A stretch of 64,000 nt of DNA, from assembly GCA_030704615.1 (NCBI GenBank), contig CM060733.1, positions 21,266,001 to 21,330,000 on the forward strand, in the 5' to 3' direction. The notes beneath the pieces are model-generated. The model ran no database searches, was not told where the DNA came from, and was given only the letters and a program-made list of their open reading frames with translations. Position 1 is the stretch's first letter; every line of letters starts with the position of its first letter. Source of the stretch: Takakia lepidozioides (Eukaryota > Streptophyta > Takakiopsida > Takakiales > Takakiaceae). The position numbers were made by a program, and so were the translations under genes. Of the stretch, positions 43,176 to 53,655 are shown one piece after another.

Positions 43176-43706
43176 ATGAAAAGGAAACAAGAGGTTCCGA
43201 ACATGTCTGTGAAGGAGGAGCATGAAGCCATCAGCAAGAAGCAAAAGAAGACCCCGATTGCCGTTCGAGATTGGCCAAATCTGGGTTGCCATCCTGTTTG
43301 GGTTTTTGGTTGTGATCTGAATGGTGATAAGGAGGCTTGCTTGAGCCTGGATGCTGCTGCACGTGAGGACGCAGCATCATGTGCATCTTATGTAAAGAGC
43401 GAGGAGTCGACAGCATCATGTCCATCTTATATAAAGAGCGAGGAGTCAGCAGCATCATGTGCATCCGACATAAAGAGCGAGTCGGACAGTTCGAAGACTG
43501 GATGTAGCTGGCCGGAGGTGGAGAGTCCGTGGAAAAACCAATCTGGACAGGACCAGGATTATGATTGCCATGCCTACGAACAGGCAGTAGATGGTGCATC
43601 TGTATTGCAGGGGCGGATCGCTGATGGGTCGATCTACAAACATGGACAAGGCTGTGGCAGCTATTCCAGATTGGCCGAGGATTGTTGCGGATGGTTGTGC
43701 TGGTGA
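43176..43706 (+). CDS. Unrecognised Ser/Cys-rich protein with KSE repeats
   Basis: A 176-codon single-exon frame with a TATA box upstream. The N-terminus is basic (MKRKQE, then SKKQKK), a possible nuclear localisation signal. Residues about 66-104 are three tandem 13-residue repeats (39 bp, 43371-43487) of the form (A/T)ASC.S.(V/I)KSEES. Each repeat contains (V/I)KSE, which fits the SUMO-attachment consensus, and VKEE occurs near residue 13. The rest has several Trp, Cys and acidic residues but no domain I know. Expression is inferred only from the TATA box and open frame. Confidence 0.5.
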   Translation: MKRKQEVPNMSVKEEHEAISKKQKKTPIAVRDWPNLGCHPVWVFGCDLNGDKEACLSLDAAAREDAASCASYVKSEESTASCPSYIKSEESAASCASDIKSESDSSKTGCSWPEVESPWKNQSGQDQDYDCHAYEQAVDGASVLQGRIADGSIYKHGQGCGSYSRLAEDCCGWLCW

Positions 43707-46553
43707 GAAGCAAGTCAAGGTGCTGAAGTTCCATGAATGATAGGAAAAAATTTAGTGCCAAAGGAGAAGCCGATGGCTGTTGCATGGGGTTGCATATTCA
43801 CCATGGCTAGTTCAAATTGAAGACTACTTTGAGATACCTCAATCTTCAAATGGATGATGATCTGCTGGGCTGCTACTGATTTAGAAAAGTATGGACTCAG
43901 CACAAGCAGCCTTGCTCTTGGAACAATCTTGAGCATATTTTAATTCAAGTAAATGTTCTAGTACTGAGCATCATTAATGTAGCTGTAATTTGAGATCTCT
44001 TTAGCCTTTGGACTATGTTATCTTTACCTTAGTACTTCTCTTGCAGTATCCTGGAGCATAGGTAGTTCCTGAGTTTTCAGGGCTTCTGGATAATAGTTTG
44101 TTTAAAGCTTGCCCTGGGGGGCTTGGTAGGGTGTTACACCAATCAACAAAGATGGGCCTGGTTTATTTTTCCAGGACTCCCCTTTATTAATATGATTTAC
44201 AGGGCTTCCACCCCTTTTATTTATTTTTTAAACAAAATTGAGATTTAAGTGTGCAGGCATGTCACAAGCTTCAGACAGATTATGTAGATTGAGATGAATG
44301 GAACAACGTTTTGAAATGTGCCATTGGCCTTTAGCTGCATACATTGGATTTCTTCTTCAGGCATTGGTTCCTATACTTAGGGGGTCATATTTACTTGTGT
44401 TGAACGTTAAGTTGTATTCTCCCTCTTTTCTTCTCTGCACTTTCTCAGAACTACGGAATGCCTGTATGAAGTTTTCATGTTGGCCAGATCACTAGGAATG
44501 CCTTACACACTAAACTGTCTTACATGGATTTTCTGCGATAAAGGATCTTATGTGAGCCTCAGTGCCTTTTCATGTTGTTTCCATAAATATTCCCCCTGTT
44601 GGAATTCAACCTTGGTAGGTATACATGTAGCATCGGACTGTGGGCATCGCTAGTCCAGAAAAAATAAAAATAAAACAAAAAGTAAGATTGTATATATCAC
44701 CCTGGCCAACTTTATCCCTCCTTGTTGCTAGCCATGCTGTATCTTCAGACTTCATCAAGCCTGAAAAGACAATAAAAACCTCCTACTTAGTTGTCATTTG
44801 AAACATTGGACCTGGAAACTAAAAACAAACAAAAAAGGGTATAGCAAAGCAATGCGTTCTTGCATTAATTAGTCATCTTGCCCCACCAATTCAAACATGA
44901 AATTGGCAGAATGTCCTTAGGCAATTGGATTGAAAGCACATATCACTCCTCAGTGGCGTCGACAAGATTCAAAACCATACCGTCAGTAGCTTTGCAGAAA
45001 GCAGAAAACCTCAATAGAGTAGGTAAGTGTAACTGACGCAAAGAGAGGTTCTCACCGGGTCCCTGAATTGTTGAGAAGGATTCCATGTTCTAGTTGATCA
45101 TCTAACTTGATCCATAGTAACGCCACCATCAATCATATATCTGAAACATTGTTAATGTACATTTGTGGATAGGCAAGGAATTGTGAGAGAAAGACTGAAC
45201 CATTGCAGTGATTGAAATGGTCCACAATTGTGTCAAAACTCTTCTACCTTTGCGAACAAAACAATAGCCAATGCCCTAGGGGTATTCTTTTCCTGTTCTA
45301 TGTGAGGAAGGGCGGAAAATACCTTTCCTCACATTGTAATACCAATTTCGTTGCATCCACAACCCTGACATGAAAAGCTCCTGAGCACAGCTCCAGTGGC
45401 CCTTGATACTCTGCAGAGCTAAGGCAGCAGGGAGTGTACCATCTGTATCATTTCCTGGCTCCAAAACTCAGATTCTTAGTGAAATCTGGCTGTGGTATTT
45501 GGGTGACCCACACACAGGGAAGCGAGATTGCATCTAGAAAGTCACCATCCACTCAAATCAGCAATTGAAACAGCAAAGGAATGACTCCCAGGATAGTCTG
45601 TAAAAGAATATGTTTGCAAATGTCAGCTAATAGAAAACAGGCGTACACATCCCTAGTTTGTATGGTCACAATCACAAGGATTGTCAAAGAATCTTGCATT
45701 AAAAACTTAGGAGATGAGGAACCAGCTACATATTTGCATACAGAATGTACATGTAGCCCATATATTTACAGAAATTAAGACCTCCAAACACCGAATCTTC
45801 GGAATCACCCCAGAACACTAAAGGTATACAAAGGCAGAACGAAATCTAACCCATCTCAACTTTACATTAAACTGTGAGACAAACAATGACCTTTCATATT
45901 GCAAGACTGAAGTTTACACTAGCTGCAGACAATATGGAGTGGCAATCCATCCTTCCACACTGGTAGAAGCCACTCAAGCCTAACAGCAACCAAGCCAAGG
46001 ATTTTTCTGTGACCAGCTTACCGTCTGTAGAGGGGTATCAGAGTTGACAAGTTTAGAACTAAACAGATATTATGTCTGTGAGAACCTAGAAATCTCTAAA
46101 CTCACATATGAATGATAACCGCAAAAAACATGATAATGCCACAAGGAAGAGTTTTCGAAGATAAAATTAAAGGCACCAAGACAAAACATCAAAGTAAAAC
46201 CACTCAGAAGATGCAACAAAAAGGGGAAGGAAAGCACATTAGTTGTCTCATAACTTCGTTGCTGTACAAGTTCAACTACATCTTGTATAACAGTGAGTGA
46301 CCAGCTGTTATTATGTGTCTACAATAATGATTGCTATTCAGGGAATACCCCTCTCATTTACAGTTAAATCTCGCAAAATGTCCCAATTTACAAGCACTCA
46401 CTTCTGCAAAATTTAAACAGTATCAAATTTTCTCACCTGGAGACTCTGGAAGTAAATGAGGGAGAGAGAGGGAGAACTCTTTGGAGGGAAAGATATGAGA
46501 GGAAGAGAGAAACAGAGCATAAGTACGAAGGCAAGATTAGGATCATACATAGA
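43707..46553. other. About 2.8 kb without recognised gene
   Basis: I see only short frames, A-rich runs and T-rich runs. No TPR exon, transposase motif or RNA gene was found. The right end (46440-46553) is the likely 3' UTR of the minus-strand PPR gene. Confidence 0.45.
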
Positions 46554-47590
46554 TTAAGATTTCAAGTCATACTCACTAATGCGAGCGGCTAGTCTGCAGT
46601 ACGCAGCCTGGTCCACATTCCGATCTGTTTCTTTCATAAACCGAAGAATACGATCAACCTCAGAAAACTTTCCCAGCTTGCAGTAGCCATCAATTAAGGC
46701 TCGGTAACTCATTTCCTCCGGCTTACACCCACACTTTTTCATGTGCTTTATCACATTCACAGCTTCTGTGAACATCCCAAGGTTTGCATAGCAACTTACG
46801 AACGTGTTATATGTGAATTTGTCGGGTTGAAGCCCTGCTGCCCTCATCTCATGGAAAATGCGGGCAGCATCATCCATCTGCTCGTGCTTGCTGTAGGAGA
46901 AAATGAGTGTATTATAGGAGACACGGTCAGGTGTCTCCCCTGCTACTTGCATCTCCCTAAGAACTTCCTCAGCCCGTTGGCACATACCTTCCCGCCCATA
47001 CATGCTCATCATACAATTGTAAGTGACCAGATCTGGGAGCAAACCAGTCTTTTCCATCAATTTTAGTGTGTCAGTGGCCTTGTCAACTCTCCCCCTCTTC
47101 CCAAAGAGAGCAACCATGGCATTGAATGTGTTGACATCTGGTAGATGCCCATGTCGTTGCATGTCCTGGAATGCAGCCTCCGTTTCCTCGAGAAGACCAC
47201 ACTTGCCGTACACCAGAACCAGTGTCTTATGCAATATTTTGGTTAGAGGTACAAGTGCAGACATATCTTCAACTGCTGTCTTCAATTTCTCCAACTGCCC
47301 ACCATTTCCATAAGCATGCCACAAAGAAGCATGCGCAACATCATTCACTTCAAACTTGCTATTTTTCAGCTCTTCTAGTATCATTTCAGCTTGCTCCATT
47401 GTCCCTCCCTTGCAAGGGCAGCCAGCAATGCGTTGTATGTAGCCCTGTTTGGACTACACCCAGCCCTCAGCATTCCATTGTAGATTCCCATAGCCTGCTG
47501 TGATGAGCCACATCTCCCATAGGCGTCGATTAGGGTGTTGAATGTCGCCCTCTCTGGCTCACATCCAGCCTTTTTCATATCTCGAAACAC
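46554..47590 (-). CDS. P-class PPR protein, last exon, with one-base frameshift
   Basis: A 1.04-kb exon after a clear acceptor (TTTTCAG, AG at 47591-47592). It encodes VFRDMKKAGCEPERATFNTL and then about nine 35-residue P-class PPR motifs, such as TFNALVA-type 'TFNAMVALFGKRGRVDKA' and TYNCMMSMYGREGMCQRAEE, to a stop at 46554-46556. The order and spacing resemble the C-terminal half of the plant protein At5g02860, as I remember it. P-class PPR proteins bind organellar RNA. The frame breaks once, near 47388, where one G appears lost from 'caatgg(g)agc'; both sides are otherwise stop-free and well conserved. This may be a base-calling error. Upstream exons are not visible: a mobile element begins about 240 bp away. 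Confidence 0.8.
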
Positions 47591-47845
47591 CTGAAAACCA
47601 AGCGTGTCCTTATTGATCTTAACTAGCAAAATCCAGCTTTGACGAGAATTCACTCTGTCTATCAGTCTGGGCACTGATGGACATGGGCTGGAAGTCTTAA
47701 AGGTCAAGGGACGAACATCTCCCTGTAATCTTTGTAAGGCCTCGACTGAAAGGAGTGAAAATGATTCAGGAAAGAACATACTCAGTTATTATGGGATGTT
47801 TTACACTACACAGGTGGAATTACTGACAGTTTCCATTTTCATAGG

Positions 47846-49207
47846 CATGGCCCTATAACCGCGGACCGAACAGGCAAACGGGGGCCTATAACCACGGATT
47901 GCGCATTTGGCAGGTAGGGAACCATGTGTGGGCGACGAGGCGAGGTGCAGAAGAGAGTTTAGGGTTTGTTGGTGAATGTTTCAGAATGATAGTGTTTGTA
48001 GAGACTGAAATGGTTGTGAATGTATTAATGTCCAGATCATCAGTCTACAATGGTCCTCAGATGATTTAATGCCATGCTAATGTGGTATTTTTACGTTGCT
48101 GTCATCAACATAGAATGGTTGTGGATGAGTTTATGAGGATGAAGCAGAGCCAATGTGGATGGGACACTGCTAATATGGATGAATGGGGATGAATAGTTGT
48201 GGACAAATGTGGATGAAATACCGTGAATGGATGATAGAGTGGATGAATGTTGAGCGAGGATGTCATTCTAACATTTATGAAAACCAAGCACAACGATCAA
48301 TGTCGTTTGCACAAACATTAGAAATTGTGCCTAAAATCCGTCCTGAAGCACTTGATAAGATTTAATGAATGTCTGGCATTTGGGGAAATGTAGACAGATG
48401 ACAGCAACGTAGAATAAGACAACACAGCAGATGTGAGAGGATCTTTCATCCTGCGACTTTGTCCGAGTGCTTACTGCAACATTCTGGTGTGCAGCATGCT
48501 CTTCTTTAGCTGTCCTCTTTAGTGTCGACACATTGCGAGCCATTTCAGCACTATACTTCCTGCAACGCACCACCTGACCACGCTAAACATGGTTTGGACT
48601 CTAATGCTTATTGCGGCCCCTGCCAATGAGGTAGAAATGTGCACCTGTATGTTACGAGAGTATTGCAACTTTCATGGTTTTTCATCCGGACCATTATACA
48701 ACAACATTCAAAATGATTTGGCTCTCGTTTGTGCATGAGGAGGAATTCCAGGTCTTACAACATTGTGTAACAGAAATTGACAAAACGTCTGCCTTGTCTT
48801 CTCGTTTGACACATAACCAATGTTAGGCATGAGGATCCACTAGGTGCACTGTCTTCTTGTTTGACCCATAACCAATGTTAGGCATGAGGAGGCTGCCTTT
48901 GAACTTGCGTTGGACCCGAGAGTCAATACATACATCATCCCCTAGGTACCTTGTCTTCTTGTTTGACCCATAACCAACCATTTGCTGTACATTACAATCA
49001 AAGCCTACAAGCCAGGATATAACTATCCACTGTATGAAGTGCATAGAAGCCACTATTGTAAATGCATACATGGCACGAAAATGAGAAACCATCTTTTAAC
49101 GACATTACAAAGAACATGCACAATTTTTATTACAAAGTTATGGAGGGACACATAATGTCTAAAACTGTGAACATCTTGAGACCCCCCAAAATGATGAAAT
49201 TTGCATT
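47846..49207. other. Subterminal region of the short copy
   Basis: This holds 'cctataaccgcggac' and 'cctataaccacgga' motifs at 47850-47895, then a zone (48110-48260) repeating (a/g)tGGATGAAT-like words, then 48330-49090 with a duplicated block 'tgttaggcatgagga' (about 48821 and 48880) and no supportable exon. A minus-strand frame 48573-48331 (MARNVSTLKRTAKEEHAAHQ) could be a small 3' exon. Confidence 0.4.
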
Positions 49208-51889
49208 TCAGTCACTAGAACTATCCCCTGAAATTTGTGCAGTATCATCGACGTAAACCCGAGCTCCGAGGTGTCTGTTGTGCTTTCGAGCACATGGGGG
49301 AGATAACATGAAACTCTGTTGATGAGCAATGGCCTCCGCGTAGTCGGGTAGGATGTATGAATGTAGAGGGCTGCACCAGAAGTCACTGTGAATAAAAGAG
49401 ACGTCGACCAAAGGAATAGCTTCCAATATCCTGCCACCAAAAGAACCACAATTGCATTAGCCACCATTAATGGGAAAGGGGGGGGGCCATTTTCGCGGGA
49501 GAAATCAGATGCTTACAGAAAAACAACTTACTCACATGCGAAATCGTCATCCAAGACTTTGTCGTCCCGTTCGTTGATTTCCACATGCACTATACCCTCC
49601 TGTTGTTGGGTGGCAGGTGTCGGCGCTGGCGCTTCTAAGTTATGGAGGAGGTCATTGAAAATGTCCGCATCCCCTTCCATACCAAACAAATGCCTGCCCG
49701 CTGCCTTGCAAGCATGGTACGAAGCTCCTGCAAGACAGAGTTCTCTCAGGACACATATAAACAAATTTTGCACCAAGAAGAAAACACCGCAGCAGGTTGG
49801 GGGTGAAACTTGTGCCAAGAGTGAGGTCCACGATACGCGCCCCCGGATGGGAACAAGTCTCCACAATTGTTTGAATAAATGTTGGGCTCTTCTCCTTGGC
49901 CCCTCTCCATGGTGTGGAGTTGGACTTTTGCAAGCATACATTGGAATCCACGTAATTGTAGTGCATGTCGTCCACCACTGGATTGAACTTATCGTTGATG
50001 AAATAACCTCCCCCATGAAGCCTGAACTCCTTCACTGCTGTGGGAGTTGAAGCAGGGTGCACTGTGACGAGGCAGACGGCCTCAAAAAGGCGGGTCTACA
50101 CACAAGACAACATGAAGCACATATTAGTGAATCCAAAAAAAATCATCTGGAAAGAACAGTGCTTGAAACCTCTGAAAATGAGTGCGTTGACGCACTCATT
50201 TCTGCAGGGGTGAAATGGAACTTAAAATGAAGCATGCAAGAGAAAGTCGATTACCATTTGTCCGAGACAGTCACCCTTTGTCAAGTACAGGCTGTTCACA
50301 CCATTCCACGTTTTGATGATTTTCATCCCCAAGGCCTTGAGGTAGCTTGCAAGCTCCCGTCGACATTTCGTATTGACCGACTGGATCATTACAAGAACCC
50401 CTGCATCCGATAAAAAAAAATTGCAAAATGAAAAGACCCACCACCAGTACCTCTCATCAAATGCATTCTATGTTGGGCAAGTGCCTGTGGGTAGGATGTC
50501 CGGTACTGGCAGCCCATCCAGAATGTCCACAATCACCATGTCGGCACAACATGGTTTCAGAGAACCATTGACCCGACACTGCCCTTTCGAAACCTGAAAA
50601 CAGACAGACGGAAAAAATTAAATAACTATCCAAAAGGAAAAACAGTAAAGGAGACAAACAGTGGGAATTGGCTTACCGAGTCAAGGAATGCACATAGCTT
50701 GCCCCAAGTTTGAGAGGGTTCTCCAGTGTAACCAGATTTTCTGCTTTCCATCATGGCAAAGAATGAATCATTCACAATCTCACATTTACATTCTCGCTGG
50801 ATTCTGGATGGGTGCTCCACTGCGTCGTATGGCTCAATCCTCCCCTTACGTTTTCATTCTTTGTTTGCAATTGGGGTCTGCGCTACCTCACCCCCCGCAG
50901 TCTCCCCTTGGGTGGCCTTCTCCTTCCCTTTGTCCTTTGTACCCTTTCCCTTTCTCTTCCCTCTCGCAGGAGTTTTGTTGGCTGCGGGTTCATTTTCAGC
51001 GAGGTTTCGCAGATTCCTCTCATGCAATTATTTGTCAGTAAGAGGGGCCAAAGACTCCGCATTGTCGTTCTAGTTCCGTGTTTGCAACTCATACAGGGGC
51101 AATCTGATTTCGGAATGTCGAGATACCATCAGCAGTCTTTCAGGTGATAGCTCCCGTAGTCTCTAAGGATGGTTGCCATGTACATGGTCTGACTATTAGA
51201 GGGGTCAGACCACAAATCGATGAAGGCAGGGTACTTACTGAGGTTTTTCCCCGGAATGAGCACGTTCTTGATATACCTACAAAACAAAAGAGGTGCACTT
51301 TTAGACATTGAAGGCAAAAAAACATATATTGCGGCTCTCCCAAAATGCGTGCGTCGACGCACACAGTTTGGGGTGCACAAATTCTTGAGCATGAGGCAAC
51401 CGAAATACACAAGCGAAGTACCATATGCAAGAACAGGAGAAAACAAAGGGTTCCATATGCAGAAAGTTATCCCCTTTTCGGCAGACAGATATTCCATTCA
51501 AAACTGCCAACGAAACATTGAAATCCATGATGGAGGAGAGAGCACATCTAAGTTTGTGGCCCTCTAAAATTGCGTGCGTTGGCGCACGCAATTTTTCATG
51601 GCCACAAACTGCCTGTCTACTGATTGCCAAAGAATGTTTTCAAACATAAGACAAAATTAGCGAACCTGTATAGGACCCTCTTCATGGCTCCCTCCGCCCC
51701 GTACTGCTGGTCAAAATCATTTGTTCGGGAGATTCCTCCATCTCGGGAAAACTCTATGAAGAAGCAGTTGCTCCAAGCTGTGGCCTTCCACTGCCTCAAG
51801 TAATCCTCCAGAGTGTCCTCGGGCACGGTCATGGTAATTTTGTAGTCATAAAGTTGTTTCTCCAGCACCTTGTTTGCACGAGCTTCAAT
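49208..51889 (-). pseudogene. ParB/DNA-methyltransferase gene, 5'-truncated copy
   Basis: Minus-strand exons in order: 51889-51666 (TLEDYLRQWKATAWSNCFF, FSRDGGISRTNDFDQQYG); about 51277-51130 (YIKNVLIPGKNLS); about 51090-50690 (basic region, then GYTGEPSQTWGKLCAFLD); about 50593-50200 (CCADMVIVDILDGLPVPDIL, YWWWVFSFCNFFLSDAGVLV, GMKIIKTWNGVNSLYLTKGD); about 50090-49530 (NSTPWRGAKEKSPTF, IVETCSHPGARIVDLTLG, then after a short intron ASYHACKAAGRHLFGMEGD); and a last exon at about 49425-49208. The last blocks match the beta-class N6A/N4C methyltransferase pattern: KP..L, then D.F.G.G, then AC..GR..G.E.D. The DPPY position reads DILD. The ParB-like 5' exons are missing. Homologous exon by exon to 58004-63531. 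Confidence 0.7.
50176..51595. repeat. Three palindromes in introns of the short methyltransferase copy
   Basis: 50176-50201 has perfect 12-bp arms (AAATGAGTGCGT / ACGCACTCATTT) around TG. 51345-51364 has arms TGCGTGCGT / ACGCACACA around CG. 51566-51595 has perfect 13-bp arms (AAAATTGCGTGCG / CGCACGCAATTTT) around TTGG. They share the CGT-N2-ACG centre with those of the long copy but have different outer sequence. Confidence 0.85.
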
Positions 51890-52049
51890 CTGCAGGTATA
51901 CATATGCATGAGTTAGAGTCCATTCATGGGAAGATCTTCTCAAAAATATCAAGCACAGAAAGTCTTGAAAAGTACCTGGCTCCAGTAGGTGGCTTTGTGC
52001 AACCATATATCAAGAACTTGGTCGCTGAAGGGTTTGATGTGCCCGGTGT

Positions 52050-53000
52050 TCTCATCCAAAGGTGCCAATGCCAGGAAGAGAGCGAACATGTCTTTTCCAT
52101 TGGACCCAGTCCCTTGAGAAACATACAAATGCAGACATCAAACCGGAAATGCAGCCTATTCATCTTAGGCTATGCAAACAGTACAAAGATGCGAAAAGCA
52201 TGGCAGAGGCGAATACATTGTTCCAGACAATTCGTGCCTGGTGGTTCTCATCTGGGGGTGCATCAGAAGACAGTATGAGAGCGCTAGAAGACTGGCTAGC
52301 ATTTTGGCACTCCGGTACAGACAATGGGGAGCATGCATGACAACGGTGCGTGCATTTGAAAACTTGAAAATTTCATTGACTTTGTATCCATTTCCAATCA
52401 TGTCTGTTGTGATGGGATGTGCCTGTCATCTTTCTGATATATGTTTTTCCATTTTGCAGCACTTCTCAATTGAGGAGATGGCGGACATGCCCTCTTGCAA
52501 TCTGGCGGAGACGGTGCACAATGTATGGTTGTAGCAATCTGGAAAGCGGGGCCGGGATTTGTATGTGGCGATGGCAGCTGATCTGATTCGAGCTCTACTG
52601 CAACAAACAAGATATCGGGAGTTCTTGCGGGGTGGCGTTGGTGGCAACGGTCCAGACAAGTCCGAGTTGATGTTGCGAGCAGCAAGAAGATCAGGGGATC
52701 CGAACAAGATTGCCAGGGCTGTCAGCATGTGTGCGGAAGGAACTCCACTGGTGTCCAAAGTTCCCCATCTGGAGGGTGAGGAGAGATTCGGGTCTTGTAA
52801 ACGGAAATTGAACACCCCTCCTGGGTCGGATGTGGACTCCCACACGCTAGATAGGGACAACTTCTCCATGCCGCGTGTTCCATTTCATCAGAGGTTCGTT
52901 TCCGGCATATCCAGTGCGGATGATCCTTTGTCACAAAGCCAAAGGCAGCCATCTCCCATAGTGAGTGCAATGGGGCAGGAGGCGAACGTGCCAACAACGC
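52050..53000 (+). pseudogene. MULE-like transposase gene, 3' fragment
   Basis: Plus-strand homologue of part of the transposase at 53.7-57.2 kb. The first exon reads KVPMPGRERTCLFHWTQSLE and IRAWWFSSGGASEDSMRALE. After an intron comes FSIEEMADMPSCNLAETVHN, RGRDLYVAMAADLIRALLQQ and GGVGGNGPDKSELMLRAARR. A TAG at 52532-52534 replaces the CAG of the longer copy. It is truncated at its 5' end near 52045, directly against the methyltransferase fragment, and stops before the C-terminal zinc and SWIM regions. Confidence 0.8.
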
Positions 53001-53009
53001 AATGGCGTG

Positions 53010-53200
53010 AGCGTTGCACGTGAGCGTTGCACGTGAGCGCGCGAGCGTACGCTCACGCAGGAGTGACGTGGCGTGAGCGTACGCTCACGCCAGCTGACGT
53101 GGCGTGAGCCTGCACACATGCTGACGTGGCGTGAGCGTCATGTCAGCATGCTGATGTGGCGGTAAATGATGACGTGGCACTGTCCGTCAACTGCCACGTC
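53010..53200. repeat. Subterminal repeats with perfect palindrome
   Basis: The unit TGACGTGGCGTGAGC recurs at about 53064, 53095 and 53121, with related TGATGTGGC and TGACGTGGC after it. The core GCGTGAGCGTACGCTCACGC at 53071-53090 is a perfect 20-bp palindrome, and GAGCGTACGCTC occurs again at 53043-53054. This is at the transposase-gene end of the short copy, where a transposase would bind. Confidence 0.7.
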
Positions 53201-53251
53201 AGCATTAACATGCGCCGCCTATAACCGTGGATGGTCCTATGACCGTGGAAA

Positions 53252-53655
53252 TTAATGCAGGGAATCTTGCCTAAATAGAATCAAGACGAGCGTTGAGGCC
53301 TACAATTGCAGCATCCAACATTGTGCAATTACAAATGTTTGTTTCACTTTTACAATTACGAAGACGACAAAATATCCTCACAAAGTGTGCGCCATAAAGG
53401 CTGCCACGAGAAGACTTCCTCCCTCCTCAAATAACAATGAGAGTTATGATCATCTTCAAAAGATGATTGTAGTGCATAGCGACAGCAAGACATGTAGACT
53501 TCGAACGGTGCAATGACAAATGTGCACTACCTAAAAGTTGTCACTCAGACCTCACTCCGTATAGTTGGAGGCCATATCATTGCACAGCCGACGAATTGAT
53601 GTGAATTACACATTTCAAATCATGGTCATCCACATACCACATTACATAGTTCATG
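53252..53655. other. Junction between the two inverted element copies
   Basis: No gene is visible. The end of the long copy on its transposase side should lie here, but I found no second TTTCCA..CATAGG-type terminus, so the long copy may be truncated on this side. Confidence 0.4.

Larger units (their letters stand above)
47830..53251. mobile_element. Inverted, internally deleted copy of the MULE/methyltransferase element
   Basis: A 5.4-kb segment holding the 3' part of the methyltransferase gene (minus, 49208-51889) and, divergently, the 3' part of the MULE transposase gene (plus, 52050-53000). Candidate ends are TTTCCATTTTCATAGG (47830-47845) and, inverted, TTTCCACGGTCATAGG (53236-53251), 13 of 16 bases alike. 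No convincing 9-bp target duplication flanks them. Compared with the long copy at 53.6-64 kb it is in the opposite orientation and lacks the divergent promoter and 5' halves of both genes. GGATGAAT-type repeats occupy 48110-48260 inside the left end. Confidence 0.6.

Noticed and set aside
43231-43785. 184-codon minus-strand frame
   Set aside because: Antisense to the plus-strand frame that has the TATA box and in-frame repeats; the minus frame's repeats are a by-product.
47850-53230. cctataaccg.gg motifs as inverted terminal repeats
   Set aside because: The motif occurs in direct, not inverted, orientation at the two ends, so it cannot by itself define TIRs; TTTCCA..TCATAGG fits better.
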